This document shows positions 26,520 through 35,738 of a DNA stretch of 64,000 nucleotides, piece by piece; the stretch's first letter is position 1, and each line of letters opens with the position of its first letter. The stretch spans positions 62,001-126,000 of the forward strand of contig NZ_JAGETY010000003.1 of assembly GCF_017571525.1 (NCBI RefSeq), read 5' to 3'. The notes under the pieces are model-generated. The model saw nothing but the letters and a program-made list of their open reading frames with translations. It ran no database searches and had not been told where the DNA came from. The DNA comes from Hymenobacter sp. BT559. Lineage in GTDB: Bacteria; Bacteroidota; Bacteroidia; Cytophagales; Hymenobacteraceae. Made by a program: the position numbers and the translations under genes.

Positions 26520-28829
26520 TTACTTCCCCACCGGCCGGCTACCCATCACAAATTCCAGGGTGCCGCCCTGCCGCACCGCGCTCACCGGCAAGAAGGGCCT
26601 AGCCAGCAGCTGGCCATTGAGCCTGGCCGATTGCACGTAGACGTTCTTGTCGCTTTGGTTTTTAACCGTCACGGTGAAGGTTTTGCCCTCGCCGACTTGC
26701 AGCACGGCGCCGTGCACGGCGGGGCTGCCCAGCGCGTACTCGCCCGAGGCGGGGGCCACGGGGTAGAAGCCCAGGGCCGAGAAGATGTACCAGGCGCTCA
26801 TCTGGCCGCAGTCGTCGTTGCCGCCAAGGCCATCGGGCCCCTGGTGATACATCTTGTTCAGAATCATGCGAATGCGCGGCTGGGTTTTCCAGGGCTGGTT
26901 GGTCCAGTTGTAGAGGTAGGCGGCGTGGTGGGCGGGCTCGTTGCCGTGCACGTAGTTGCCGATAATACCGTCGCGGGTGATGTCCTCGGTTTCGGCGAAG
27001 AACTTGTCGGGCAGGGTCATGGTGAAGAGCGAGTCGAGGTGCGGCACGAAGCGGGCGTTGCCGCCCATCTTGGCGATGAGCCCGCTAGGGTCCTGCGGCA
27101 CGTAGAGGCTGTAGTTCCAGGCATTGCCCTCGATATAGGCCGGGTCGGAGGTCGTCAGCACGTCAAACTTTGGCCGGAACGAGCCGTCGGCCGAGCGCGG
27201 GCGCATAAAGCCGATGCGGGCATCGTACACGTTCTGCCAGTTGGCGGCGCGTTGGGCAAACTCTTTTTCAATATCGGTGCGACCCAGCTTCTTAGCTGCC
27301 TGCGCAATGCAGTAGTCATCGAAGGCATATTCCAGCGTTTTCGACACAGAAGCGCCGCTCTTGTCCTCGGGCACATAGCCTTTGTCCATATACAGGCCTA
27401 GCCCGTCATACCAGCGCTGGCGGGCGGTAGTGATGCAGGCATCGAGGGCGTGGTTTTGGTCGAAGGGCGCATTGCCGAGTACGATGGCATCGCAGAGCAC
27501 CGGCACCGCGTGGTAGCCTATCATGCACCAGTTTTCGTTGGCATAGTGGCTCCACACGGGCAGTATGTGCTCGGCGCTTTGGTCGAAGTGGGCGAGCATG
27601 CTCTGCGCCATATCGGCGTTGCGCCGGGGCTGCACGAGGTTGTAGAGCGGGTGCAGCGCCCGGTAGGTATCCCAGAGTGAGAAGGTAGTATAATTGGTAA
27701 AGTCCTTGGCTAGGTGGTTGTTCTGGTCGAGGCCGCGGTATTGGCCATCCACATCCTGGTAAATAGTGGTGCCCGTGAAGGCGTGGTACATAGCCGTGTA
27801 GAAATTCTCCTTATCTACCCGTCGCGGCGAGCTGATGGTAATTTTGCTCAGCTCCTGCTGCCACTGGGCCTGGCCTTTTTGCTTGTAGTCAGCGAAGTTC
27901 CAGCCCGGCGCCTCGGCGCGCAGGTTGGCTAGGGCCCCGGCGGTGCTCACCGGCGAGAGCGCCAGTTTGAGCTTGACTTGCTGTCCGGCTAGGGTCGGGC
28001 CAAAGTCGAAATGCATCCGGAGCTGGTGCGCGGCGAGGTCGGGCCAGTTGTGGTTTTGGTCGAAGCGGCCCCAGAAGCCACGGTAAGCCTGTTTCTGGTC
28101 GTAGTTGCGGCTGCCATAGGTTTTGAAGGGCCGCGAAAAGCTCAGCGCGAAATACACCGTGCGGGTCCGGCCCCAGCCGTTGGTTTGGCGGTAGCCGGTC
28201 ACGAGCGAGTCGTTTTCGACCCGCACGAAGGTCCAGGTATTCTTGCCGGGATAATTGTAAATCCCGGCCATCAAATCGAGAATAATGTGCGACTCGTCGG
28301 CCTTCGGAAAGGTATACTGGTGAATACCGACCCTAGTAGTAGCTGTGAGCTCGGCCAGAATATCGTGGTCGGCCAGCCGCACCTTGTAGTAAGCCGGCTC
28401 CGCCACCTCCGTGCCGTGCGAGTAGGCTGAGCGGTAGCCCCCGAGCGGCTTCTCGGCGGTGCCCGGGTTGAGCTGCAGCGGCCCGGTAGTGGGCATCACC
28501 AGAAAATCGCCGAGGTCGGAGTGGCCCGTACCGCTAAAATGCGTGTGGCTGAAGCCCACGATGGTGGGGTCTTTGTACTGATAGCCGGCGCAATACGAAT
28601 AAATCTCGGGGTTGTACTTGCCGTTTTGCTCGTAGCTGATGGTATCCGTATCGGGCGAGAGCTGCACCGCCCCGAAGGGTACGGTGGCGCCGGGGTAGGT
28701 GTGGCCCATCTTGGCCGTGCCCACCAGCGGATGGGCGTATTGCACGAGGTTTTCGGGACTGGTAGGGGCGGGGTGTTGGGCCAGGGCCGCGCCAGGCAAG
28801 AGCAGCGTAGCCAGCAAAAAATGCTTCAT
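26520..28829 (-). CDS. GH92 alpha-mannosidase
   Basis: 769 residues from ATG 28829, which begins a signal peptide (MKHFLLATLLLPGAALAQ). GH92 enzymes are Ca-dependent exo-alpha-mannosidases (mostly alpha-1,2) of the periplasm or surface. Typical blocks: HPLVGTAKMGHTYPGATVPFG near the mature N-terminus (split: GTAKMGHTYPG, TVPFGAVQLSPDT), GFSHTHFSGTGHSDLGD, ENWCMIGYHAVPV, GLGGNDDCGQMSAWY and FYPVAPASGEYALGSP. The catalytic acids of the family lie in the GGNDDCGQMSAW region. No SusCD pair is nearby, so it may act on N-glycans or mannan fragments as a stand-alone enzyme. Confidence 0.95.
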   Translation of the reverse strand: MKHFLLATLLLPGAALAQHPAPTSPENLVQYAHPLVGTAKMGHTYPGATVPFGAVQLSPDTDTISYEQNGKYNPEIYSYCAGYQYKDPTIVGFSHTHFSGTGHSDLGDFLVMPTTGPLQLNPGTAEKPLGGYRSAYSHGTEVAEPAYYKVRLADHDILAELTATTRVGIHQYTFPKADESHIILDLMAGIYNYPGKNTWTFVRVENDSLVTGYRQTNGWGRTRTVYFALSFSRPFKTYGSRNYDQKQAYRGFWGRFDQNHNWPDLAAHQLRMHFDFGPTLAGQQVKLKLALSPVSTAGALANLRAEAPGWNFADYKQKGQAQWQQELSKITISSPRRVDKENFYTAMYHAFTGTTIYQDVDGQYRGLDQNNHLAKDFTNYTTFSLWDTYRALHPLYNLVQPRRNADMAQSMLAHFDQSAEHILPVWSHYANENWCMIGYHAVPVLCDAIVLGNAPFDQNHALDACITTARQRWYDGLGLYMDKGYVPEDKSGASVSKTLEYAFDDYCIAQAAKKLGRTDIEKEFAQRAANWQNVYDARIGFMRPRSADGSFRPKFDVLTTSDPAYIEGNAWNYSLYVPQDPSGLIAKMGGNARFVPHLDSLFTMTLPDKFFAETEDITRDGIIGNYVHGNEPAHHAAYLYNWTNQPWKTQPRIRMILNKMYHQGPDGLGGNDDCGQMSAWYIFSALGFYPVAPASGEYALGSPAVHGAVLQVGEGKTFTVTVKNQSDKNVYVQSARLNGQLLARPFLPVSAVRQGGTLEFVMGSRPVGK

Positions 28830-29032
28830 GCGGCAAAATAAGCGGTATTTGCCGTTGCGCAGGCTTGCGTCTCCCAAATCAGGTGGGTGGGGTGGCAGTG
28901 TGCTTAAGTAGCCGCCTTACAGCTTAATAGAACAGGTGCGTTGCCACTTGTAAGCGGGTAGGAAGCGCCTGCCTGAACGTATGGTCCGGTTGGGGCTCCC
29001 CGTAGTCAGCTCAGCTAGCCCATGCTACGCGG

Positions 29033-31432
29033 TTATTTTACCTCAAGCCGCAGCGTGCGGGTTACCTGCTTGCTGGTGGCACGCAGCAGGTAGAGGCCCG
29101 GCGCTAGGCCGGCCAGCCCGATAGTGGCCGTTGGCGCTATGGCTACAAGCCTTCCCTGCGCGTCAAAGATGTGCACGACTACCGGGCCGCTAAGGCCCAG
29201 CAGCTGCACCTGGCCGTGGGCGGGGTTGGGAGCCAGCTGCCAGGCCAGGCCGCTAGCCGGTGCGGTGGTGGCCAGCGGGATATTGCCGGCCGCAATGTAG
29301 AGTGGCAAAGGATTGGCATTAGGCTGCGCCGACTGCCCCCGGTCGTTCAGGCCCCAGGCCCAGAGCGTACCATCGGAGTTTAGGGCCGCCGAGTGGCTAA
29401 ACCCGGCTGCTACCTGCTGCCAGCTACCGCCGGCCCCGAGCGGTACGGGGGTGCTTTTCGAGGCCGTAGTGCCATCGCCAAGCTGGCCATAGTAATTATC
29501 GCCCCAGGCCCAGAGGGTGCCATCGGTGCGGGTGGCCAGCGAGTGCAGCTGGCCCGCCCCCAGGCTTTGCCAACTGGTGCCCGTGCCCACCTGCTGCGGC
29601 GTAGCTTGATTAGTGGTGGAACCCAGGCCCAGCTGGCCGCTCGCATTATTACCCCAGGCCCAGAGGGTGCCATCGGTGCAGGTGGCCAGCGAGTGCAGCT
29701 GGCCCGCCCCCAGGCTTTGCCAACTGGTGCCCGTGCCCACCTGCTGCGGCGTATCGCGGGTAATGAGCGTACCTGTGCCAAGCTGGCCGTAGTTGTTGAG
29801 ACCCCAGGCCCAAAGTGTACCATCTTGGCCGATAGCCAGGGCATGGTAATGGCCCGCGGCTACGGTGCGCCAGGTGGCTGTGCCTACCTGCACCGGCACC
29901 GGCTGAACAGTAGCAGCAATACCAAGGCCGAGCTGGCCGTTGGTATTGCTGCCCCAAGCCCAGAGCGTGCCATCCTGCCGAAGAGCCAGCGTGTAGGCCA
30001 GGCCCGCACTCACGCGCAGCCAGTTAGTATCGGTGCCGACCTGCGTGGGCACCAGCCGGGCGCTGGAGCCGGTGCCCAACTGGCCGCTGGCGTTGTCGCC
30101 CCAGGCCCAGAGCGTGCCATCGGTGCGAATGGCCACCGTGTGCGCGCCGCCAGCGGCCACGCTTTGCCAGTTGGTATCGGTGCCCACCTGCCGCGCGCTG
30201 TTTTGGTCGGCTATTGAGCCCAGCCCGAGCTGGCCGTTGGTATTGAGGCCCCAGGCCCAGAGCGTGCCATCTGGCCGAATGGCCAGGGTATGATAATGGC
30301 CGGCCGCCACGCTGCGCCAGTTGCTGGGGGGCGCCACCTGCGCGGGGGCTAACTGCTTAGCCTGGCCGTTGCCGAGCTGGCCATACGTGTTAAAGCCCCA
30401 GGTCCAGAGCGTGCCATCGGCCCGCAACGCCACCGAGTGGCCATAGCCGGCGCTCACCCGCTGCCAGCTCGTTTCGGTACCTACTTTTTGGGGGCTGAGC
30501 TGATTGACAGTACTGCCCAGGCCGAGCTGGCCCCAATAGTTGTAACCCCAGGTCCAGAGCGTGCCATCGGCCCGAATAGCCAGTGAGTGGTAGCCCCCGG
30601 CCCCGATATCCAGCCAGCTGGTTTCGGTGCCTACCTGCTGGGGACTGGGCTGATTGGTCGTAGTGCCCAGGCCCAGCTGGCCGTAGGTGTTCTGGCCCCA
30701 GGCCCAGAGGGTACCGTCGGTGCGGGCCGCCAGGGTGTGGTAATAGCCGGCGCTCACGCGCTGCCAGGTGGTGGCCGTGCCCACCTGCACCGGCGCGGTT
30801 GCGCTGCCGGTGGTGCCCAGGCCGAGCTGGCCCCAATAGTTGTAGCCCCAGGCCCAGAGCGTGCCATCGGCCCGAATAGCCAGCGAGTGGTAAGCGCCCG
30901 CCGCCAAGCTTTGCCAGGTAGTGCCCACGCCCACCTGCACCGGTTCTGGTTGGGTATCGGTAGTGCCGTTGCCCACCTCACCGTCGTAGTTAAACCCCCA
31001 GGCCCAGAGGGTGCCATCGGTGCGCAGGGCCAGGGTGTGGTAATAGCCGGCGCTCACGCGCTGCCAGTTGCTGGCCGTGCCTATCCGCACCGGGGTCGTT
31101 TGAAAAGCGCCTGCTGAGCTGGTGCCGAGCTGCCCATAGTTGTTAAGCCCCCAGGCCCATAAGGTACCATCGGTGCGGATGGCTACCGTATGAAACTGCC
31201 CGACTGCTACGCTCTGCCAATTGGTAGCAGTGCCCACCTGCACGGGGGCTGCCTGATACTCCGTACTGCCAATGCCCAGCTGGCCCTGCGCATTAAGCCC
31301 CCAGGTCCAGAGCGTGCCATCGGGGTGAATAACAGCCGTATGCTGGCCGGCGGCAAAGCGCTGCGCGTGGGCCATGCCTGCCAGCAACCACAGCGCTAGC
31401 AGTATGCTCATGCGAAGCGTAAAATTTTGCAT
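29033..31432 (-). CDS. RCC1-repeat secreted protein with type IX sorting domain
   Basis: 799 residues. A signal peptide (MSILLALWLLAGMAHAQ) is followed by about fourteen 50-residue RCC1-like repeats, each with TDGTLWAWGxNxxGQLGxG and a VAAGxxHTxAIR-type strand, giving one or two seven-bladed propellers. The last 75 residues form a T9SS type A sorting domain (LAPNPAHGQVQLLGL..GLAPGLYLLRA). The protein is exported through the type IX system and probably attached to the surface or released. RCC1 propellers are usually protein-binding. Two neighbouring repeats are nearly identical at DNA level (29502-29603 and 29652-29753), indicating repeat turnover. Confidence 0.92.
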   Translation of the reverse strand: MQNFTLRMSILLALWLLAGMAHAQRFAAGQHTAVIHPDGTLWTWGLNAQGQLGIGSTEYQAAPVQVGTATNWQSVAVGQFHTVAIRTDGTLWAWGLNNYGQLGTSSAGAFQTTPVRIGTASNWQRVSAGYYHTLALRTDGTLWAWGFNYDGEVGNGTTDTQPEPVQVGVGTTWQSLAAGAYHSLAIRADGTLWAWGYNYWGQLGLGTTGSATAPVQVGTATTWQRVSAGYYHTLAARTDGTLWAWGQNTYGQLGLGTTTNQPSPQQVGTETSWLDIGAGGYHSLAIRADGTLWTWGYNYWGQLGLGSTVNQLSPQKVGTETSWQRVSAGYGHSVALRADGTLWTWGFNTYGQLGNGQAKQLAPAQVAPPSNWRSVAAGHYHTLAIRPDGTLWAWGLNTNGQLGLGSIADQNSARQVGTDTNWQSVAAGGAHTVAIRTDGTLWAWGDNASGQLGTGSSARLVPTQVGTDTNWLRVSAGLAYTLALRQDGTLWAWGSNTNGQLGLGIAATVQPVPVQVGTATWRTVAAGHYHALAIGQDGTLWAWGLNNYGQLGTGTLITRDTPQQVGTGTSWQSLGAGQLHSLATCTDGTLWAWGNNASGQLGLGSTTNQATPQQVGTGTSWQSLGAGQLHSLATRTDGTLWAWGDNYYGQLGDGTTASKSTPVPLGAGGSWQQVAAGFSHSAALNSDGTLWAWGLNDRGQSAQPNANPLPLYIAAGNIPLATTAPASGLAWQLAPNPAHGQVQLLGLSGPVVVHIFDAQGRLVAIAPTATIGLAGLAPGLYLLRATSKQVTRTLRLEVK
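29502..29753 (-). repeat. Near-identical 102-bp duplication inside the RCC1 gene
   Basis: 29502-29603 and 29652-29753 differ at one base (29530 G versus 29680 A, changing Arg to Cys), offset by exactly 150 bp or 50 codons. Other repeat units in the gene are more diverged. Confidence 0.9.
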
Positions 31433-31471
31433 TATTCCTTACTGATATAGCAACATGAATGAGAAGTAGAC

Positions 31472-31479
31472 CAAAGATA
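31472..31479 (-). promoter_or_regulatory. Promoter -7 element TATCTTTG for the RCC1 gene
   Basis: Perfect TAnnTTTG on the minus strand, 40 nt before the start codon, in an AT-rich gap. Confidence 0.5.
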
Positions 31480-31546
31480 AATCAAAAAATATGCCGTAGA
31501 TAGCCCGACCTTTTACTAAATAAAAATCCGCCTAACCAGCCATGCC

Positions 31547-33109
31547 TTAGCGCCCCAAATACCCACCCAAATCGGAGATGCTTGCAATGCCCAGCCGCTG
31601 CGCCTGCTGCTGCCGCATGAGCAGGCAGTAGGCATTGTTGAACCCAAGCGGTGCCCGCCAGGCCAGCCCATAGCGGCGCCAAAACTCGCCTTTTACATAC
31701 GTAAACACGGCATCTGGGCGCCCGCCCAGTGCAGCGAGCGTAGCAGCCGATGGCTGTAGTAACACTTGTAAACTAGTGCCGGTGTACTCCGGATACATAT
31801 CTATCTGGCCGCCACGCAGGGCTTCGAAACAAATGGTGGTGCCGCCCAGACCGGTTTTCGTAGCTACGGCCAGGTCGGTATTGCCCCGAATCAGGGATGC
31901 ATACATTTCTGTCAGGATGTACTGCTCGGCAAAAATTTTGGACCCTAGCCGCACCACGGCCGCATCGGGCGGTAGGGGCCGGGGCGCTTTCCAGAGGCCG
32001 GCCCGGTGCAGCCAGGCCAGCGCCACGGCGCGGGGCTCGCGGTGTAAATAATCGACCTGGTAGTTCAGGTTGGTCATGGCCGAGTCGGAGAGCCGGCCGC
32101 TGAGCTGGTCGAGCACCGGGCCGAGCTCGGGGTGGGCGCGCAGCAGGGCGGGGCGCAGCACCGGGGCACAGTAGTAGGGCGGCAGGGCGTGGCGGTCGTC
32201 GCGCAGCACGCGCAGGCCGTAGGCCCGGATGCGCCCGTCGGTCGAGTAGCCGTCGATAACATCGACCCTAGCGGCGCGGGCAGCCTCGTAGACCAGCGCC
32301 GGGGCTAGCACTACATTAGGCAAATGCGTGAGACCATAGGTGTGGGTGAGGCCCGGCAGGCAGTCGGCCCGCCCGATAAACTCGGGGCTGAAGCCCGCCC
32401 GCAGCCGGCCCGCCGCTTGCGGCAGCCAGTAGCCGGCCGCCAGTAAGGGCAGGGCCAGCAGCAGGCCACTGCCTACCGCCCGCAGGTGCCGGGCCGATAG
32501 TTTTTCCAAGGCGCCTAGCCCCGCATCGAAGGCCAGGGCCAGCCCGGCGGCTGGAATGGCACCGGCCAGTATCATCACCGGGTTGTTCAATGCAATGCCG
32601 CCGAAGATGAACTCACCCAGGCCGCCCGCCGCCACGTAGGCCGCCAGGGTGGCCACGCCCACATTGATGACCGTAGCCGTGCGAATGCCCGCCATGAGCA
32701 CCGGCAGGGCTAGCGGCAGCTCTACGCGCCTCAAAATTTGCCCATCGGTAAAGCCCAGCCCGCGGGCAGCCTCCACCACAGCCGGCGGCACGCCCTGGAT
32801 GCCCGCCACGGTATTACGAATAATGGGCAGCAGCGAATACAAGAGCAAGGCTAGGATGGCCGGCGTCGCTCCAATGCCCAGCAGCGGAATCAGGAACCCT
32901 AGCAGGGCAATGCTTGGCACAGTTTGCAGCACGCCCGCTGCCCCGAGTACCGCCGGCGCCCAGCGCGGCCGCCGCGTGAGCCACAGCCCTGTCGGCACGC
33001 CCACCGCCACCCCTAGCAGCAGGGCCGCCGCCGTGAGGGCCACGTGCTGCAGCGTTTGCTGGCCTAGCTTGCCGGCCTGCTCGTGCCAAAAGGTAAAAAG
33101 CTCGTGCAT
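31547..33109 (-). CDS. Osmoprotectant ABC transporter, fused permease and substrate-binding protein
   Basis: 520 residues. Residues 1-210 are a BPD-type permease (LWHEQ..HVALTAAALLLGVAVGVP; EAARGLGFTDGQILRRVELP is the EAA loop that docks to the ATPase). Residues about 235-520 are an OpuAC/ProX-like binding domain (SKIFAEQYILTEMYASLI, GLGGTTICFEALRGGQIDMYPEYTG). Such permease-binder fusions transport glycine betaine, choline or carnitine. The matching ATPase is at 34735-35694 on the same strand, separated by an acetyltransferase gene and an opposite-strand HAD gene. Confidence 0.9.
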   Translation of the reverse strand: MHELFTFWHEQAGKLGQQTLQHVALTAAALLLGVAVGVPTGLWLTRRPRWAPAVLGAAGVLQTVPSIALLGFLIPLLGIGATPAILALLLYSLLPIIRNTVAGIQGVPPAVVEAARGLGFTDGQILRRVELPLALPVLMAGIRTATVINVGVATLAAYVAAGGLGEFIFGGIALNNPVMILAGAIPAAGLALAFDAGLGALEKLSARHLRAVGSGLLLALPLLAAGYWLPQAAGRLRAGFSPEFIGRADCLPGLTHTYGLTHLPNVVLAPALVYEAARAARVDVIDGYSTDGRIRAYGLRVLRDDRHALPPYYCAPVLRPALLRAHPELGPVLDQLSGRLSDSAMTNLNYQVDYLHREPRAVALAWLHRAGLWKAPRPLPPDAAVVRLGSKIFAEQYILTEMYASLIRGNTDLAVATKTGLGGTTICFEALRGGQIDMYPEYTGTSLQVLLQPSAATLAALGGRPDAVFTYVKGEFWRRYGLAWRAPLGFNNAYCLLMRQQQAQRLGIASISDLGGYLGR

Positions 33110-33169
33110 AGATGAGTATACAAGTGTGAAGTAAGGGCGCCATCAACGAAGCAGGTTGGAATGACAGTC

Positions 33170-33226
33170 GCCCGCTCGTCAATCGGTCAGCCTGTTGTAA
33201 GCCATCTGACCGGTTGATGAGTGGGC
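33170..33226. repeat. Imperfect inverted repeat upstream of the permease gene
   Basis: Arms 33170-33190 and 33206-33226 match at 18 of 21 positions with a 15-nt loop. It lies in the 212-bp gap between the acetyltransferase stop and the permease start (both minus strand) and may be a terminator or regulatory hairpin. Confidence 0.55.
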
Positions 33227-33321
33227 GGCTTAGCAACCCGCTTTTGCGCGGTTGCTGCCAAGCCGGTCAGCCCGTTGCCGCAACCAGCCTGGCGTTGGCT
33301 TCTGGCTTTTAACCTGCCCAG

Positions 33322-33948
33322 CTAGCTCAGCCGCTGCTGAAACAGGTCCAGAAACTGGCCCACGTGGTAGCCATCGGCCAGGGCGTGGTGCACGTTTACG
33401 GCCACCGCCATGCGCTGGCTGGCCCCGGCCGCGAATACCTGGCCGAAGGAGATTTTGGGGCAGCTGTCGGGGTGGCGAAAGCTACGGGCGTGGGTCAGGC
33501 CCGTAAACTTTACCCACGGAATGGCCGAGCAGTGCAGCACGTCGGGCCGGCCGGTGCGTTCGGTCAGGTTGAGGCCGCCCACGGCCTGCACGGCCGCGAT
33601 TTCGGCCTGCGCGCCGGCCACGAAGTCGGCCAGGTTAGCCTGCTGCTCGATAAATGAAAAGCCGAACGTGTGGTCGGGCCGCCCGATGGTGGCCGAGGCG
33701 TGCACCCGGTCGTAGGCGTACACCTGCCCTTGCTCGATGCGGTGGCGAAACTCGGGCACCGCATTGGCCGCCTGCACGGCGTGGTAGAGGTAGTACAGAA
33801 AAAAAGGCACCCCCAGCCGCCGGGCCTCGTCGCGGGCCGGGGTGCAGTCAATTTCCGAAACCAGTCCAAAAAACGGTTCTTCAAACTGCGTAAAAAACTC
33901 GAAATGCTCGCGGCGGGCCCAGGTGGCCAGGTCAATCAAATGGCGCAT
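33322..33948 (-). CDS. Chloramphenicol acetyltransferase-like (CatA fold) protein
   Basis: 208 residues from ATG 33948 (MRHLIDLATWARREHFEFF), the usual CAT beginning; family length is 210-220. The catalytic His motif is intact as VNVHHALADGYHVGQF (family HHAVCDGFH). The strand SALPWVKFTG-like block appears as CSAIPWVKFTGLTHA. Type A CATs acetylate chloramphenicol, but many chromosomal homologues have other or unknown acceptors, so resistance cannot be asserted. Lies between the two osmoprotectant transporter genes on the same strand. Confidence 0.85.
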   Translation of the reverse strand: MRHLIDLATWARREHFEFFTQFEEPFFGLVSEIDCTPARDEARRLGVPFFLYYLYHAVQAANAVPEFRHRIEQGQVYAYDRVHASATIGRPDHTFGFSFIEQQANLADFVAGAQAEIAAVQAVGGLNLTERTGRPDVLHCSAIPWVKFTGLTHARSFRHPDSCPKISFGQVFAAGASQRMAVAVNVHHALADGYHVGQFLDLFQQRLS

Positions 33949-33963
33949 GGGCGGCAAGTTCGG

Positions 33964-33971
33964 TACTTTTA
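33964..33971 (+). promoter_or_regulatory. Promoter -7-like element TACTTTTA for the HAD gene
   Basis: One mismatch to TAnnTTTG, 43 nt before the ATG at 34015. It overlaps the upstream region of the divergent acetyltransferase gene. Confidence 0.35.
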
Positions 33972-34014
33972 GGGCGTGGGGCCGCGCGGCGGCCACCCGT
34001 TTTTACCCTAGCCC

Positions 34015-34713
34015 ATGCTCCAGCGCCCGCCCCAGCTCCTTGCCTTCGACGCCGACGATACGCTGTGGCCCAACCAGCCGCACTTCGACCACGTGGAGCG
34101 CGAAATGTGTGCCATCCTGGCCCACTGCGGCGATGCGGCGAGCATTGGGGGGCGTCTCTACGAGGTGCAGCGCCGCAACATGCACCTTTATGGCTACGGG
34201 GCCAAGTCGTTGATGCTGACCATGACGGAAACCGCCATCCAGCTCACCGACGGCGCCGTGACGGGCCGCGAAATTCAGCAGCTGCTCGACCTGGGCAAGC
34301 GCCTGCTCGACTTTCCCATCGAGCCCCTGCCCGGCGTGGTAGAAGTGCTCGGCGAGCTCAAGCGGCGCGGCGAGCGCCTGATGGTGCTCACCAAGGGCGA
34401 CTTGTTTGACCAGGAAAGCAAGCTGGCGCGCTCGGGCTTAGGCGATTTTTTTGACCACGTCGAGATTGTGAGTGAGAAAGATGCGGCCACCTACCAGCGC
34501 GTGCTGGCCCGCCACGGCGTAGACCCCGCCGCGTTTCTGATGATTGGCAACTCGCTCAAATCCGACATTCTGCCCGTGTTAGCCGTGGGCGGGCAGGCCA
34601 TCTACGTGCCCTACCACACCACTTGGGTGCACGAAGAAGTGCCCGCCGAGCGGCTGGTGGGCCTAGATTTTATCAGCGTCGAGACGCTGACCGACGTGCT
34701 GACTTATTTATAG
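34015..34713 (+). CDS. HAD-superfamily hydrolase
   Basis: 232 residues. HAD motif I is AFDADDTLWPN (residues about 10-20) with both Asp; motif II is VLTKGD; motif III/IV are the Lys in VSEKDAATY and the region FLMIGNSLKSDILPVLAVG. A helical cap lies between motifs I and II. Substrate unknown; FDADDTLW proteins are typically small-molecule phosphatases. The only plus-strand gene in this minus-strand block. Confidence 0.88.
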   Translation: MLQRPPQLLAFDADDTLWPNQPHFDHVEREMCAILAHCGDAASIGGRLYEVQRRNMHLYGYGAKSLMLTMTETAIQLTDGAVTGREIQQLLDLGKRLLDFPIEPLPGVVEVLGELKRRGERLMVLTKGDLFDQESKLARSGLGDFFDHVEIVSEKDAATYQRVLARHGVDPAAFLMIGNSLKSDILPVLAVGGQAIYVPYHTTWVHEEVPAERLVGLDFISVETLTDVLTYL

Positions 34714-34734
34714 AAGATTCGCGCTGCTGCCCGG

Positions 34735-35694
34735 CTAGCCAAGCGCTTGACCAAAAGCCGCCAGCAGCGGCCCTAGCATCACCGTGGTGCCATTCACGCG
34801 TAGCCCTGCCGCGCTGGTTTCGCTCAGCAAGGCCACGGCCTCGTGCACGCTAGCCGTGGGGGGCAGGGTGGGCGCATCGGCCGGGGCTAGCCCCTCCGTA
34901 GGTAAGTAAGGCAGCACCTCGGCCAGCGTGGTCACGCGCATTTCGAGGGCCAGACGCTCGGCCTGGAAGAAGCTGCGCACGAAGCCATTAGCCGGCTGGC
35001 GCAGCAGCTCGCGGGGCGGCCCCAGCTGCTGAATCCTGCCATTATTGAGCAGCATGATGCGGTCGGCTAGCTCGAAGGCTTCCTGCACGTCGTGGGTCAC
35101 GAGCACCACCGTTTTGCGGCGCAGCTCGTCGAGCTCCCGAAAATCGCGGTGCACGGCGGCCCTGGTTATGGGGTCGAGGGCGCCGAAGGGCTCGTCGAGC
35201 AGCACCACGGGCGGGTCGGCGGCCAGGGCCCGGGCCAGCCCCACGCGCTGGGCCTGCCCGCCCGATAGCTGGGCCGGCAGCAAGTTCGCGAAGCGGGCAG
35301 CCGGCAAGTGCACGCGCTCGAGCAGCTCGGTGGTGCGGGCGGCCGCTTGGGCCGCGGGGAGGCCTAGCAGGCCCGGTACCACGCCGATATTCTGGGCCAC
35401 GGTGTAGTGCGGCAGCAGGCCCACCTGCTGAATGACGTAGCCGATGCCGCGCCGCAGCACCTCGGGCGCCTGCCGGCGCACATCGTGGCCATTGAGCTCG
35501 ATGGTGCCACCATCGGGCTCGATGAGGCGGTTGAGGGTTTTGAGCAGCGTGGTTTTGCCGCAGCCGCTGGGCCCCAGCAGCACCAGCGTTTCGCCAGCGG
35601 CTACTTCAAAGGAAATGTCATCGACCACTACCTGCGCCCCAAAGCGCTTGGTAAGGTGCGACACGCGAATGACGGGCAAGCTGGGCACAGACAC
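34735..35694 (-). CDS. Osmoprotectant ABC transporter ATP-binding protein (OpuCA/ProV-like)
   Basis: 319 residues, GTG start at 35694. Walker A LGPSGCGKTT, signature LSGGQAQRVGLARAL, Walker B VVLLDEPFGALD and the H-loop VTHDVQEAF are all intact. The domain after about residue 240 is a shortened CBS-like tail. The best partner is the fused permease/binding protein at 31547-33109. Expected to energise uptake of betaine-type osmolytes across the inner membrane. Confidence 0.9.
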   Translation of the reverse strand: MSVPSLPVIRVSHLTKRFGAQVVVDDISFEVAAGETLVLLGPSGCGKTTLLKTLNRLIEPDGGTIELNGHDVRRQAPEVLRRGIGYVIQQVGLLPHYTVAQNIGVVPGLLGLPAAQAAARTTELLERVHLPAARFANLLPAQLSGGQAQRVGLARALAADPPVVLLDEPFGALDPITRAAVHRDFRELDELRRKTVVLVTHDVQEAFELADRIMLLNNGRIQQLGPPRELLRQPANGFVRSFFQAERLALEMRVTTLAEVLPYLPTEGLAPADAPTLPPTASVHEAVALLSETSAAGLRVNGTTVMLGPLLAAFGQALG

Positions 35695-35738
35695 TTTCTA
35701 CCGAATGATAGAGCAAGGTACGCCCACCACCGCGGCCC

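Noticed and set aside
26430..27401. Plus-strand ORF opposite GH92
   Set aside because: Overlaps conserved GH92 motifs on the other strand; no recognisable protein features.
29400..31400. Possible CRISPR or satellite array
   Set aside because: The repeats are 150-bp coding units of RCC1 blades in one open frame, not short repeats with unique spacers.
33322..33948. Chloramphenicol resistance gene
   Set aside because: The catalytic motif is intact, but chromosomal CatA-like proteins often do not confer resistance; kept as CatA-like only.
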